This document shows positions 34,034 through 41,344 of a stretch of DNA of 64,000 nucleotides, piece by piece (the stretch's first letter is position 1; every line of letters starts with the position of its first letter). The position numbers and the translations under genes were made by a program. Origin of the DNA: Limisoma sp963590405. GTDB lineage: Bacteria > Bacteroidota > Bacteroidia > Bacteroidales > Muribaculaceae. The notes under the pieces were generated by a model. The model was not told the origin of the DNA. It saw only the letters and a program-made list of their open reading frames with translations, and did no database searches. The stretch covers positions 1 through 64,000 of the forward strand of contig CAVAPE010000004.1 in assembly GCA_963590405.1 (NCBI GenBank). Direction: 5' to 3'.

Positions 34034-35225
34034 AGCCACTGTAGGTAAGGTTTATGCCTACCTGCACACCTTTGCATTGCGGCGAAATGGCACTGTACTT
34101 GTAGCAAATCACGTAGGGCGTGAGCCTTATTGATGACGTGTATTGCTCGCGGCGACCATTAAGAAACGATGATTTGTCGCTTACCGTGGAGTGGAAACGC
34201 CAGTCGAAATCAATGCCAGCCATAAAGTTGAAATTGTGGAACGATTCTTTCTTTGAGTCGGAAACCATTTTCCACACGTCCTTTTGGGTACTCTCGTCTT
34301 TCCCTTTCTGGAATGTTGCGCCGTACCACGCATAGTTTGTCCAGCCGCCGCCGATATGTGGCGTCAATGCAAAATGCTTGGTGTCGACAAACTGATAACC
34401 GATAGATACACTTCCGCTGAGTTGCTTTGTGTATTTATTGGTAGAGTTGTGGTAGTAGCCGTCGTCGAGTGGCTGTCCGAGTGGGTTAAACTTGTAGTCG
34501 CCAAAATTCTTGATGTCGGGTTGCCCGTAGGATATATCGGCTTTCAGAATGAAATGCTTGTATCCGCCATACAGACCGATGTTAAAGAGCCATGCGTAAT
34601 TCAATTGCTCGGCAATGTCGCCTGTGGGAATCAAGCACCCTGTACCCACAAACCATCCTGCAATCCAGTTGCCTGGCTTTACTTCCGGCGCTGCTGGCAA
34701 CATAAATTCATCAAGTTGTTTGCGCGTGGCATATTCAAACTGCTGCAACTTCTGGTCGTTGCTGCCGTTGATAGTGGCTTTCGCAAGGTCGGCAACTTGT
34801 TCTTCGTAGACTCTTTGGTAGTAAGCCAAGCGAGAATCTGCCTCGATGCCTACCATTCCTGAATTTAAGTCTGCCTGAAGACGACGGCGCACAATTTCGA
34901 GCATATCGAATTGTAGTTGGTGATAGCGTAGCCGTTGGTCTGATTGGTTGACAGTGTCTGTATATGATGCGTTGCAGTCCATCAAGGCCAGCGCGTGGGT
35001 CGCAAATGTCGCTTCACTGTTCAATTTGGTTTTCGTCTTGTTCTGAAAATCTATGTCAGTCTCGATTTTGAGAAAACCTTTGAAGTAGGATGTTGTTGCC
35101 TTTATCGCTGGGTTGCCTTGGAAATCCGACCAAAGCAACGGGCCTTCGTTCCATGCTCTGTTGCCCGCCGAGGCAAATGCCCCGACGATGAGAATGGCGG
35201 CAAAAACTGATATAAATCGTTTCAT
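34008..35225 (-). CDS. secreted protein of unknown function, DUF922-like N-terminus and barrel-like C-terminus
   Basis: The protein is 405 residues with a signal peptide (MKRFISVFAAILIVGAFASA). GPLLWSDFQGNP at 28-39 resembles the L-W-x-D-F-x-G opening of DUF922 proteins. The segment RYHQLQFDMLEIVRRRL at 100-116 lies where related proteins of other bacteria seem to have a His-Glu metal motif; that motif is not intact here. From about 190 onward the sequence is strand-rich with Gly/aromatic alternation (WLFNIGLYGGYKHFILKADIS, and GSVSIGYQFVDTKHFALTPHIGGGW), like an outer membrane barrel. It is eight bases downstream of argF' on the same strand, but a functional link is not apparent. Function not known. 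Confidence 0.65.
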   Translation of the reverse strand: MKRFISVFAAILIVGAFASAGNRAWNEGPLLWSDFQGNPAIKATTSYFKGFLKIETDIDFQNKTKTKLNSEATFATHALALMDCNASYTDTVNQSDQRLRYHQLQFDMLEIVRRRLQADLNSGMVGIEADSRLAYYQRVYEEQVADLAKATINGSNDQKLQQFEYATRKQLDEFMLPAAPEVKPGNWIAGWFVGTGCLIPTGDIAEQLNYAWLFNIGLYGGYKHFILKADISYGQPDIKNFGDYKFNPLGQPLDDGYYHNSTNKYTKQLSGSVSIGYQFVDTKHFALTPHIGGGWTNYAWYGATFQKGKDESTQKDVWKMVSDSKKESFHNFNFMAGIDFDWRFHSTVSDKSSFLNGRREQYTSSIRLTPYVICYKYSAISPQCKGVQVGINLTYSGFIRALRLE

Positions 35226-35233
35226 AGGCGAAT

Positions 35234-36187
35234 TTATAATGATTCCAAAATGCGTTTAAGAACTACCGTCGCCGAAATTTCGCGGTTGGCAGCCTCGGGA
35301 ATTACAATCGATTGCGGACTTTCGATAACGTCGTCGCTTACAATCATATTGCGCCGAACTGGCAGGCAGTGCATAAAATAAGCATTGTTCGTAAGTGCCA
35401 TCTTTTCGGTCGTAACGGTCCACGAGCGGTCGGTGTTGATTACTTTGCCGTAGTTAGGGTCTGCAAATGCCGACCAGTTTTTGGCATAGACGAAGTCTGC
35501 ACCGCGCAGGGCTTCATCCTGATCGTAAATGATTGGCACTCCAGCGGTAAATTCTTCCGCCAATTCGTAGCCGTGGGGATGGGTGATTACAAAATCATAG
35601 TCGGCAGCACGCATCCATTCTGCGAATGAGTTTGGCACGGCCTGTGGCAATGCTTTGGGGTGGGGTGCCCATGTCAATACGACTTTCGGACGAGCGGTCT
35701 TTTTGTACTCCTCGATGGTAATCAAATCCGCAAAACTTTGCAGCGGGTGGCGTGTTGCTGCCTCCATGCTGAACACAGGCTTGCCTGAATATTTGATGAA
35801 TTGGTTAAGTATCTTTTCAGAATAATCGTCCTCCTTGCTCTTAAATTGGGCAAACGAGCGCACTCCGATTACGTCGCAATAGCAGCCCATCACTGGTACG
35901 GCTTCCAGCAAGTGCTCGGGTTTGTCGCCGTCCATAATCACGCCACGCTCTGTCTCGAGTTTCCATGCGCCTTGATTTACGTCAAGCACGATAACGTTCA
36001 TACCCAAATTTAAAGCGGCTTTCTGGGTGCTCAGACGGGTGCGGAGCGAAGAGTTGAAGAATATCATCAAAAGCGTCTTGTTTTCGCCTAAATGCTTGTA
36101 GCCAAAACGGTTTGCTTTCACTTCCATTGCTTCCTTAACTGCGGCTTTCAAGTCGCCAATATCGTTTACGTTTGTAAAATTTCTCAT
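35234..36187 (-). CDS. argF': N-succinyl- (or N-acetyl-) ornithine carbamoyltransferase
   Basis: A 317-residue transcarbamylase of arginine synthesis that carbamoylates an acylated ornithine. The carbamoyl-phosphate loop is FFNSSLRTRLSTQ instead of the S-x-R-T-R of ordinary OTCases. The proline-containing acyl-specificity loop is DGDKPEHLLEA with Pro90. In the structurally studied Bacteroides fragilis enzyme a proline at this place goes with N-succinylornithine, whereas Xanthomonas acetylornithine enzymes have a glutamate nearby. HCLPVRRNM is near the C-terminus. So the arginine pathway of this organism probably uses succinylated intermediates. Confidence 0.9.
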   Translation of the reverse strand: MRNFTNVNDIGDLKAAVKEAMEVKANRFGYKHLGENKTLLMIFFNSSLRTRLSTQKAALNLGMNVIVLDVNQGAWKLETERGVIMDGDKPEHLLEAVPVMGCYCDVIGVRSFAQFKSKEDDYSEKILNQFIKYSGKPVFSMEAATRHPLQSFADLITIEEYKKTARPKVVLTWAPHPKALPQAVPNSFAEWMRAADYDFVITHPHGYELAEEFTAGVPIIYDQDEALRGADFVYAKNWSAFADPNYGKVINTDRSWTVTTEKMALTNNAYFMHCLPVRRNMIVSDDVIESPQSIVIPEAANREISATVVLKRILESL

Positions 36188-36276
36188 TGCTATATATTTA
36201 AATCTTTTTCGGCGTTGAAGTTACGAATTATTATTTGAATGGTGATATAAAGTAGGCAATATGTTGTGAAAAGACG

Positions 36277-37482
36277 TTAAGCCTTGAAATTTATCGCATC
36301 AAGGAAACGCTTGATTACTTCGGGCTTGCCTGTATGTTTGCCTGCGTCTTCGCTGAGTTTGCAAGTTTCGTTGTAGAAACTCCACTGTTCGGTGATTTTC
36401 GCAGCCACCAATTTAATTACGATGTTTAGCGGTCGCAAATTGGGAAAGTCGTTGGTGAAATGTGTCCCGATGCCAAACGATGGTTGGCAATAGCCCTTCG
36501 CGAATTTCTGGATCTCAATGGCTTTGTCGGTGTCGAGGCTGTTGCTGAATATCACTTGCTTGGTGCGTGGGTCGATGCCTAATGACTTGTACTTGTCCAC
36601 AATCTTCATCAACTGCTCATAATTGTCGCCGCTGTCTACACGTAGCCCTTTAAACTGATTGGCAAAATCCTCTGAAAAGTTGAGGCTGAAGATGTCCCAG
36701 CCATAACTGTCGTACAGGTATGTTCCCAAAGCACCGCGGAATGTGGAGCGCCACAGATTCATCGCTATGTGGTTGGCCATCTGCGGTCCGTACATTCCAC
36801 CTATGGCGCAGATAAATTCGTGTGCCATAGTGCCGACAGGCGTCAAGTCGTGCTTCATTGCGAGGTACACGTTGCTTGTGCCTACGAACCTGCCTTCCCA
36901 ATGTCTGCTGTTGTAGCAGTCCTTCATTGCCCTGACTACAGTGTCTTCGGCTTCCAATGATGCACGTCGGCGTGTGCCGAAGTCGCTAAACACGCATCCG
37001 GCTTCAAGCAAACGTGTGGCTTTGTCGACGGATTTGCGGTAACACAGGTCGTAGTCAAACTCCTTTTCTTGACCAGTTACTATGTAGTAGAGTTCGGAGA
37101 TTATTGCCAGCACTTTGACTTCAAGGAAAATCGTGTCAGCCCAGTTGCCTTCAAACTCAATATGAAGGTGCCCGGAGGTGTCTTGCTCAATCTGTGCCCA
37201 TTTGCTGCTGAAACGGAAGCCTTTGAGATAGGTGAAAAACCAGTTGGGAAGAAATCTGCATTGCTTTTGCATAAACTGGATTTCCTCGTCGGTTATCGTT
37301 ACGGATTCCAGCATTTCAATCTGTTCTTGGAGCAACTTGGCGAAACCGTCGGGATAAACCGTGTTGTCGCGGTCGACAAAAGAATATTTTACTTGTGCTC
37401 TTGGAAAATTATCTATAACGGCGCAACACATCGAAAACTTGTATAAGTCATCGTCTGTGAAATGTTTTATTATCTGTCTCAT
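36277..37482 (-). CDS. pncB: nicotinate phosphoribosyltransferase
   Basis: The protein is 401 residues from the ATG at 37482; the open frame extends further upstream but family members begin MRQIIKHFTDDDLYKFSM. It converts nicotinate and PRPP to nicotinate mononucleotide, the substrate of NadD. Key blocks are FSDFGTRRRAS, FVGTSNVYLAMKHDLTPVGTMAHEF with the phosphorylatable histidine, and LRVDSGDNYEQ. It is 89 bases upstream of argF' on the same strand. The upstream region also holds the fumarase terminator. Confidence 0.94.
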   Translation of the reverse strand: MRQIIKHFTDDDLYKFSMCCAVIDNFPRAQVKYSFVDRDNTVYPDGFAKLLQEQIEMLESVTITDEEIQFMQKQCRFLPNWFFTYLKGFRFSSKWAQIEQDTSGHLHIEFEGNWADTIFLEVKVLAIISELYYIVTGQEKEFDYDLCYRKSVDKATRLLEAGCVFSDFGTRRRASLEAEDTVVRAMKDCYNSRHWEGRFVGTSNVYLAMKHDLTPVGTMAHEFICAIGGMYGPQMANHIAMNLWRSTFRGALGTYLYDSYGWDIFSLNFSEDFANQFKGLRVDSGDNYEQLMKIVDKYKSLGIDPRTKQVIFSNSLDTDKAIEIQKFAKGYCQPSFGIGTHFTNDFPNLRPLNIVIKLVAAKITEQWSFYNETCKLSEDAGKHTGKPEVIKRFLDAINFKA

Positions 37483-37536
37483 AACTGTTCCTAACGTTGT
37501 ATTGATGCAAAAGTAATAAATTCTTAATATATGATA

Positions 37537-37576
37537 AAAATATCCGCAACACCATATTGCTGGCATTGCGGATATT
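37537..37576 (-). terminator. terminator after fumarase
   Basis: AATATCCGCAA and TTGCGGATATT form a perfect 11-bp stem. On the minus strand it runs into TTTTTATCAT. Confidence 0.75.
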
Positions 37577-37603
37577 GCTATGTTGCTTGTCTAAACTTTG
37601 CTG

Positions 37604-39247
37604 TTAGAGTTTGCAGTTGGAGCAACGAGGTTTGATTTGCTTGAAGAAATCGTTACCCTTGTCGTCGACGAGGATAAATGCAGGGAAATCCTCTACGCGG
37701 ATTTTCCAAACGGCTTCCATGCCGAGTTCTGGGTATTCAACACACTCGATGCTCTTGATGTTGTTCTGCGCCAGAATGGCTGCTGCGCCACCGATACTAC
37801 CGAGGTAGAAGCCTCCATGAGCCTTGCAGGCATCGGTTACTTGTTGTGAGCGGTTGCCCTTAGCAAGCATAACCATACTGCCGCCGTGGCTTTGGAATAA
37901 GTCTACGTATGGGTCCATACGACCTGCTGTTGTCGGGCCCATAGAGCCGCAACCCATACCTTCTGGAGTCTTCGCAGGACCAGCGTAGTAGACAGGGTGG
38001 TTTTTGATGTAGTCTGGCAGTTCCTCGCCCTTGTCGAGACGCTCTTTGAGTTTGGCGTGAGCGATGTCGCGAGCAACGATGATTGTGCCGTTGAGCGACA
38101 GACGGGTAGATACTGGGTATTTTGTCAGTTCCTTGAGGATTTCTGGCATTGGACGGTCAAGGTCGATTTTCACTACATCGCCTTCGCCAGCCTGACGGAG
38201 TTCCGCAGGAATCAATTCGCCTGGGTTGCTGTCGAGTTTCTCAATCCAGATACCATCTTTGTTGATTTTACATTTCACGTTGCGGTCGGCAGAGCAGGAA
38301 ACGCCCAAGCCTACAGGGCAAGAAGCGCCGTGGCGAGGCAAGCGCACGATTCTCACGTCGTGGGCATAGTATTTGCCGCCGAACTGTGCACCGAGACCGA
38401 TGTTGTGAGCCTCTTCGAGCACTTTCTTCTCCAATTCAACGTCACGGAATGCACGACCAGTTTCGTCGCCAGTTGTTGGCAACTCGTCGTAGTAGTGGGT
38501 TGAAGCCAATTTCACGGTGAGAAGGTTCTTCTCAGCCGATGTGCCGCCGATTACAAATGCAATGTGGTAAGGAGGGCAGGCTGCAGTGCCCAGAGTCTTC
38601 ATCTTCGCAACGAGGAACGGAACCAATGTCTCTGGGTTGAGGATGGCTTTGGTCTCTTGGTAGAGGTATGTCTTATTGGCAGAGCCGCCGCCTTTGGTTA
38701 CGCAAAGGAATTTGTATTCCATACCCTCAGTTGCTTCGATGTCGATTTGTGCAGGAAGGTTGCATTTTGTGTTTACTTCCTCATACATCGAGAGAGGCGC
38801 GTTTTGCGAATAGCGGAGGTTGTTTTCAGTGTAAGTCTTGTAAACGCCAAGTGAAAGTGCTTCTTCGTCGCAGAAGCCAGTCCACACTTGCTGACCTTTC
38901 TCGCCGTGGATGATGGCTGTACCTGTGTCCTGACAGAGTGGCAATACGCCTTTAGTTGCAACGTCAGCGTTGCGGAGGAATGTGAGTGCCACATATTTGT
39001 CGTTCTCGCTCGCTTCTGGGTCGCTGAGGATTTTCGCAACCTGCTGGTTGTGGGTGCGGCGCAACATGAACGAAACGTCGTGGAAAGCGGCGTTGGCCAT
39101 TGCCGTAAGGCCTTCTTTCTCGACTTTCAGTATTTGATGACCTTCAAATTCGCCTACCGACACATAGTCTTTCGTAAGCAAATAGTACTCGGTGTTGTCT
39201 TTTCCTAATTGGAACATCGGACGATACTTAAATTCTGGATTTGCCAT
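37604..39247 (-). CDS. fum: class I (iron-sulfur) fumarate hydratase
   Basis: The protein is 547 residues from the ATG at 39247, chosen over an in-frame start at 39382 because the promoter box lies at 39287-39294. It is an oxygen-sensitive [4Fe-4S] fumarase interconverting fumarate and malate in the reductive branch leading to succinate. The alpha part has PLCQDTGTA with a cluster cysteine, ACPPYHIAFVIGGTSAE and VSCSADRNVKCKI. The beta part has PVYYAGPAKTPEGMGCGSMGPTTAGRMDPY. It fits the anaerobic fermentation typical of Bacteroidales, together with the malic enzyme nearby. Confidence 0.95.
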   Translation of the reverse strand: MANPEFKYRPMFQLGKDNTEYYLLTKDYVSVGEFEGHQILKVEKEGLTAMANAAFHDVSFMLRRTHNQQVAKILSDPEASENDKYVALTFLRNADVATKGVLPLCQDTGTAIIHGEKGQQVWTGFCDEEALSLGVYKTYTENNLRYSQNAPLSMYEEVNTKCNLPAQIDIEATEGMEYKFLCVTKGGGSANKTYLYQETKAILNPETLVPFLVAKMKTLGTAACPPYHIAFVIGGTSAEKNLLTVKLASTHYYDELPTTGDETGRAFRDVELEKKVLEEAHNIGLGAQFGGKYYAHDVRIVRLPRHGASCPVGLGVSCSADRNVKCKINKDGIWIEKLDSNPGELIPAELRQAGEGDVVKIDLDRPMPEILKELTKYPVSTRLSLNGTIIVARDIAHAKLKERLDKGEELPDYIKNHPVYYAGPAKTPEGMGCGSMGPTTAGRMDPYVDLFQSHGGSMVMLAKGNRSQQVTDACKAHGGFYLGSIGGAAAILAQNNIKSIECVEYPELGMEAVWKIRVEDFPAFILVDDKGNDFFKQIKPRCSNCKL

Positions 39248-39286
39248 AATTACGTATTTGTATTTGTTGTTGGTTTTGTCGTAACG

Positions 39287-39294
39287 CAAAATTA
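39287..39294 (-). promoter_or_regulatory. -7 promoter box for fumarase
   Basis: TAATTTTG on the minus strand, 39 bases before the ATG at 39247; no clear -33 box. Confidence 0.4.
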
Positions 39295-39366
39295 CTAAAG
39301 AAAGGGGAAATACGGAATTTTTTCCAAATAAAAAGAAAGATAAATGGATTAGAGCAGAAGTTTCTG

Positions 39367-39374
39367 TATATTTG
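39367..39374 (+). promoter_or_regulatory. -7 promoter box for the transglutaminase-like gene
   Basis: TATATTTG, about 80 bases before the ATG at 39455. The 207-base gap to fumarase holds this and the fumarase promoter. Confidence 0.4.
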
Positions 39375-39454
39375 TGCAGCAATTCGGCTCATGTGAAGAT
39401 TTTATTGGCCCTACCGCCGCATTGCTAAATGATAATCTAAAAATATATTGTTCT

Positions 39455-40864
39455 ATGAAAAAGAGAATGCTTTTGTTCGGTGCTGCCTGTCTGGCAACGG
39501 GTGTCGGCTTTGCTGTAGTTCCGCAGGAAGTTGCATCGTTGGTCAACGATGGTGAGTTTCAGAAAGTAGAAGAGATAATATCGGCTAAGAACAGCGGTTT
39601 GACTGCGTTTGAGGCAGACTCAGTGAGAGCCATTATGAGCCGCATAAAGGCGGATTTCCGAGATACCTACGACGAGGGCGTTGACAAAATTCAGGCGCGT
39701 TTCCCTCATGTCACTGTCGACAATATCAAGGACTGGGAGACGCGTAATTTTATCGAAACGAAAACCATCGACGGACAGAAAATGATGTTCCGCAAGGCGG
39801 CTTCCAATCTCGATAGATTGGTGCCTGAGTTGCAGACAAACCGCAAGATTGAGGCTAACATGAGTGCGGTGAAGCGGGCGAAGATGCTGACGGAAATGAT
39901 TGGCAATATATCAAAGGAAACGGGTTTCGATAATGGTCATCGCATCACAGTGAAATACACCATCGACGTAGATGCTGATGCAGTGCCAGCAGGAAAGAAA
40001 ATCCGTGTGTGGATGCCTTATCCCATCGTGTCTGAACGACAGAGAAATGTTACGCTACAGTCATCGAGCGACAAGGTGAAATTCTCCGACAGCGAGAAGC
40101 ACAACACTGTCTACATGGAGCGCAAGGCAAAGAAGGGGCAGCCCGCTCATTTCGAGATTGTCTATTCCTATGATGTCTATGCAAAATATTTCAATCAGGA
40201 CTATATGCTGAGAAATTTGTTGCCTTACGACAAATCCTCGGAAACCTATATTAAATACACGACCCAGGATGCCCCTCAGATACTTTTGTCGGACGAGATG
40301 AAATCTTTGGCGCAACAGATTGTTGGCAGTGAGACTAATCCAGTAAAACAGGCATCGCTCATATATAACTGGATTGATGCTTATTTCCCATGGGCTGGCG
40401 CAAGGGAATACAGCACAATTCCGAATTTGGCTCAATACGTGCTTAATCGCGGCTATGGTGACTGCGGACAGGTGACGCTTCTCTACATTAACCTCTTGCG
40501 CAACATCGGCATCCCAGCACGATGGGAGAGTGGGTGGTCGCTTGAGCCGGGCGGCGTTGGCATCCACGACTGGGCAGAAACCTATTTTGAGGGCATCGGT
40601 TGGGTACCGACCGATATGTCGTTCGGTCAAAACCTCGCTACTCAGGATGGCGACGTAGTTGACTTCTACAAGTCGGGTATGGACTACTACCGCCTTGCAG
40701 CCAACCGTGGTGTTTGCGGCAAGTTCTCGCCTGAAAAGCAGTTCGTGAGAAGCGAAACTGTCGATTCTCAGTTGGGCGAAGTGGAGTACGACGGCGGAAA
40801 CATAATGTATTATGACGGTTGGACGCCAAAGCTCGAAATTCTCAGCATTGAAGAACTCCATTGA
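39455..40864 (+). CDS. exported transglutaminase-like protein
   Basis: The protein is 469 residues from the ATG at 39455 (MKKRMLLFGAACLATGVGFA, a signal peptide). The N-terminal part is helical and unrecognised (about 30-170). A strand-rich middle domain follows. The transglutaminase-like core (about 290-400) has Cys337 in GYGDCGQ, His371 in GIHDWAE and Asp387 in VPTDMSFG, the complete catalytic triad. Such bacterial proteins are usually proteases or amidases in the envelope, not true cross-linking enzymes. Substrate unknown. It is transcribed alone, with a terminator at 40866-40893. Confidence 0.87.
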   Translation: MKKRMLLFGAACLATGVGFAVVPQEVASLVNDGEFQKVEEIISAKNSGLTAFEADSVRAIMSRIKADFRDTYDEGVDKIQARFPHVTVDNIKDWETRNFIETKTIDGQKMMFRKAASNLDRLVPELQTNRKIEANMSAVKRAKMLTEMIGNISKETGFDNGHRITVKYTIDVDADAVPAGKKIRVWMPYPIVSERQRNVTLQSSSDKVKFSDSEKHNTVYMERKAKKGQPAHFEIVYSYDVYAKYFNQDYMLRNLLPYDKSSETYIKYTTQDAPQILLSDEMKSLAQQIVGSETNPVKQASLIYNWIDAYFPWAGAREYSTIPNLAQYVLNRGYGDCGQVTLLYINLLRNIGIPARWESGWSLEPGGVGIHDWAETYFEGIGWVPTDMSFGQNLATQDGDVVDFYKSGMDYYRLAANRGVCGKFSPEKQFVRSETVDSQLGEVEYDGGNIMYYDGWTPKLEILSIEELH

Positions 40865-40865
40865 T

Positions 40866-40893
40866 AATCAGCCGAATGTAATTTCGGCTGATT
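40866..40893 (+). terminator. terminator after the transglutaminase-like gene
   Basis: AATCAGCCGAA and TTCGGCTGATT form an 11-bp stem with a six-base loop, two bases after the stop codon. Confidence 0.65.
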
Positions 40894-40930
40894 TGCTGAA
40901 TAATTTTTCTTGAAAAAAGTTGTCTAAAAA

Positions 40931-40962
40931 TTTGCGAGTTCGTACAGATGTCATTACCTTTG
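40931..40962 (+). promoter_or_regulatory. Bacteroidetes-type promoter for the tRNA-Arg pair
   Basis: TTTG at 40931-40934, 20 bases, TACCTTTG at 40955-40962, both boxes complete, 21 bases before the first tRNA. Confidence 0.75.
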
Positions 40963-40983
40963 CACTCGCAAATGAGAGATAAA

Positions 40984-41057
40984 GGCTCCGTAGCTCAATT
41001 GAATAGAGCATCTGACTACGGATCAGAAGGTTACAGGTTTGAATCCTGTCGGAGTCA
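40984..41057 (+). tRNA. tRNA-Arg (anticodon ACG), copy 1
   Basis: A 74-base cloverleaf: acceptor GGCTCCG/CGGAGTC, D-arm GCTC/GAGC, anticodon stem TCTGA/TCAGA with loop CTACGGA giving ACG (read as ICG), T-arm ACAGG-TTTGAAT-CCTGT, discriminator A. CCA is not encoded. Copy 2 follows after 25 bases and is identical. Confidence 0.97.
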
Positions 41058-41082
41058 CTTTTATTATTAAAGAGTCAATTTT

Positions 41083-41156
41083 GGCTCCGTAGCTCAATTG
41101 AATAGAGCATCTGACTACGGATCAGAAGGTTACAGGTTTGAATCCTGTCGGAGTCA
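41083..41156 (+). tRNA. tRNA-Arg (anticodon ACG), copy 2
   Basis: Identical to the 40984-41057 gene over all 74 bases and presumably transcribed from the same promoter, with a strong terminator 2 bases downstream. Either a recent tandem duplication or a gene-dosage pair. Confidence 0.97.
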
Positions 41157-41157
41157 C

Positions 41158-41191
41158 AAAAGCAGAATCATCAAAAGTGGTTCTGCTTTTT
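41158..41191 (+). terminator. terminator after the tRNA-Arg pair
   Basis: AAAAGCAGAA and TTCTGCTTTT form a 10-bp stem ending in a T-run. Confidence 0.8.
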
Positions 41192-41254
41192 GGTTATATG
41201 TCTTTCTGAGAGTTATCGTCTGTGAAAAATTATCACTCTATCCAATAAAATTCT

Positions 41255-41262
41255 TATATTTG
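41255..41262 (+). promoter_or_regulatory. -7 promoter box for the malic enzyme gene
   Basis: TATATTTG, 82 bases before the ATG at 41345; the -33 box is not evident. The rest of the 188-base gap after the tRNAs shows nothing further. Confidence 0.4.
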
Positions 41263-41344
41263 TAAATTATTTGCTCAATGTAGGCAAATGATTGTTGCTT
41301 TAAGCCCGCAAAGGGATGTAAAAAAGATTGTAAGTTAACTGATT

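Noticed and set aside
40061..40861. Minus-strand open frame of 266 codons
   Set aside because: Opposite the transglutaminase-like gene, which carries a full catalytic triad; no features of its own.
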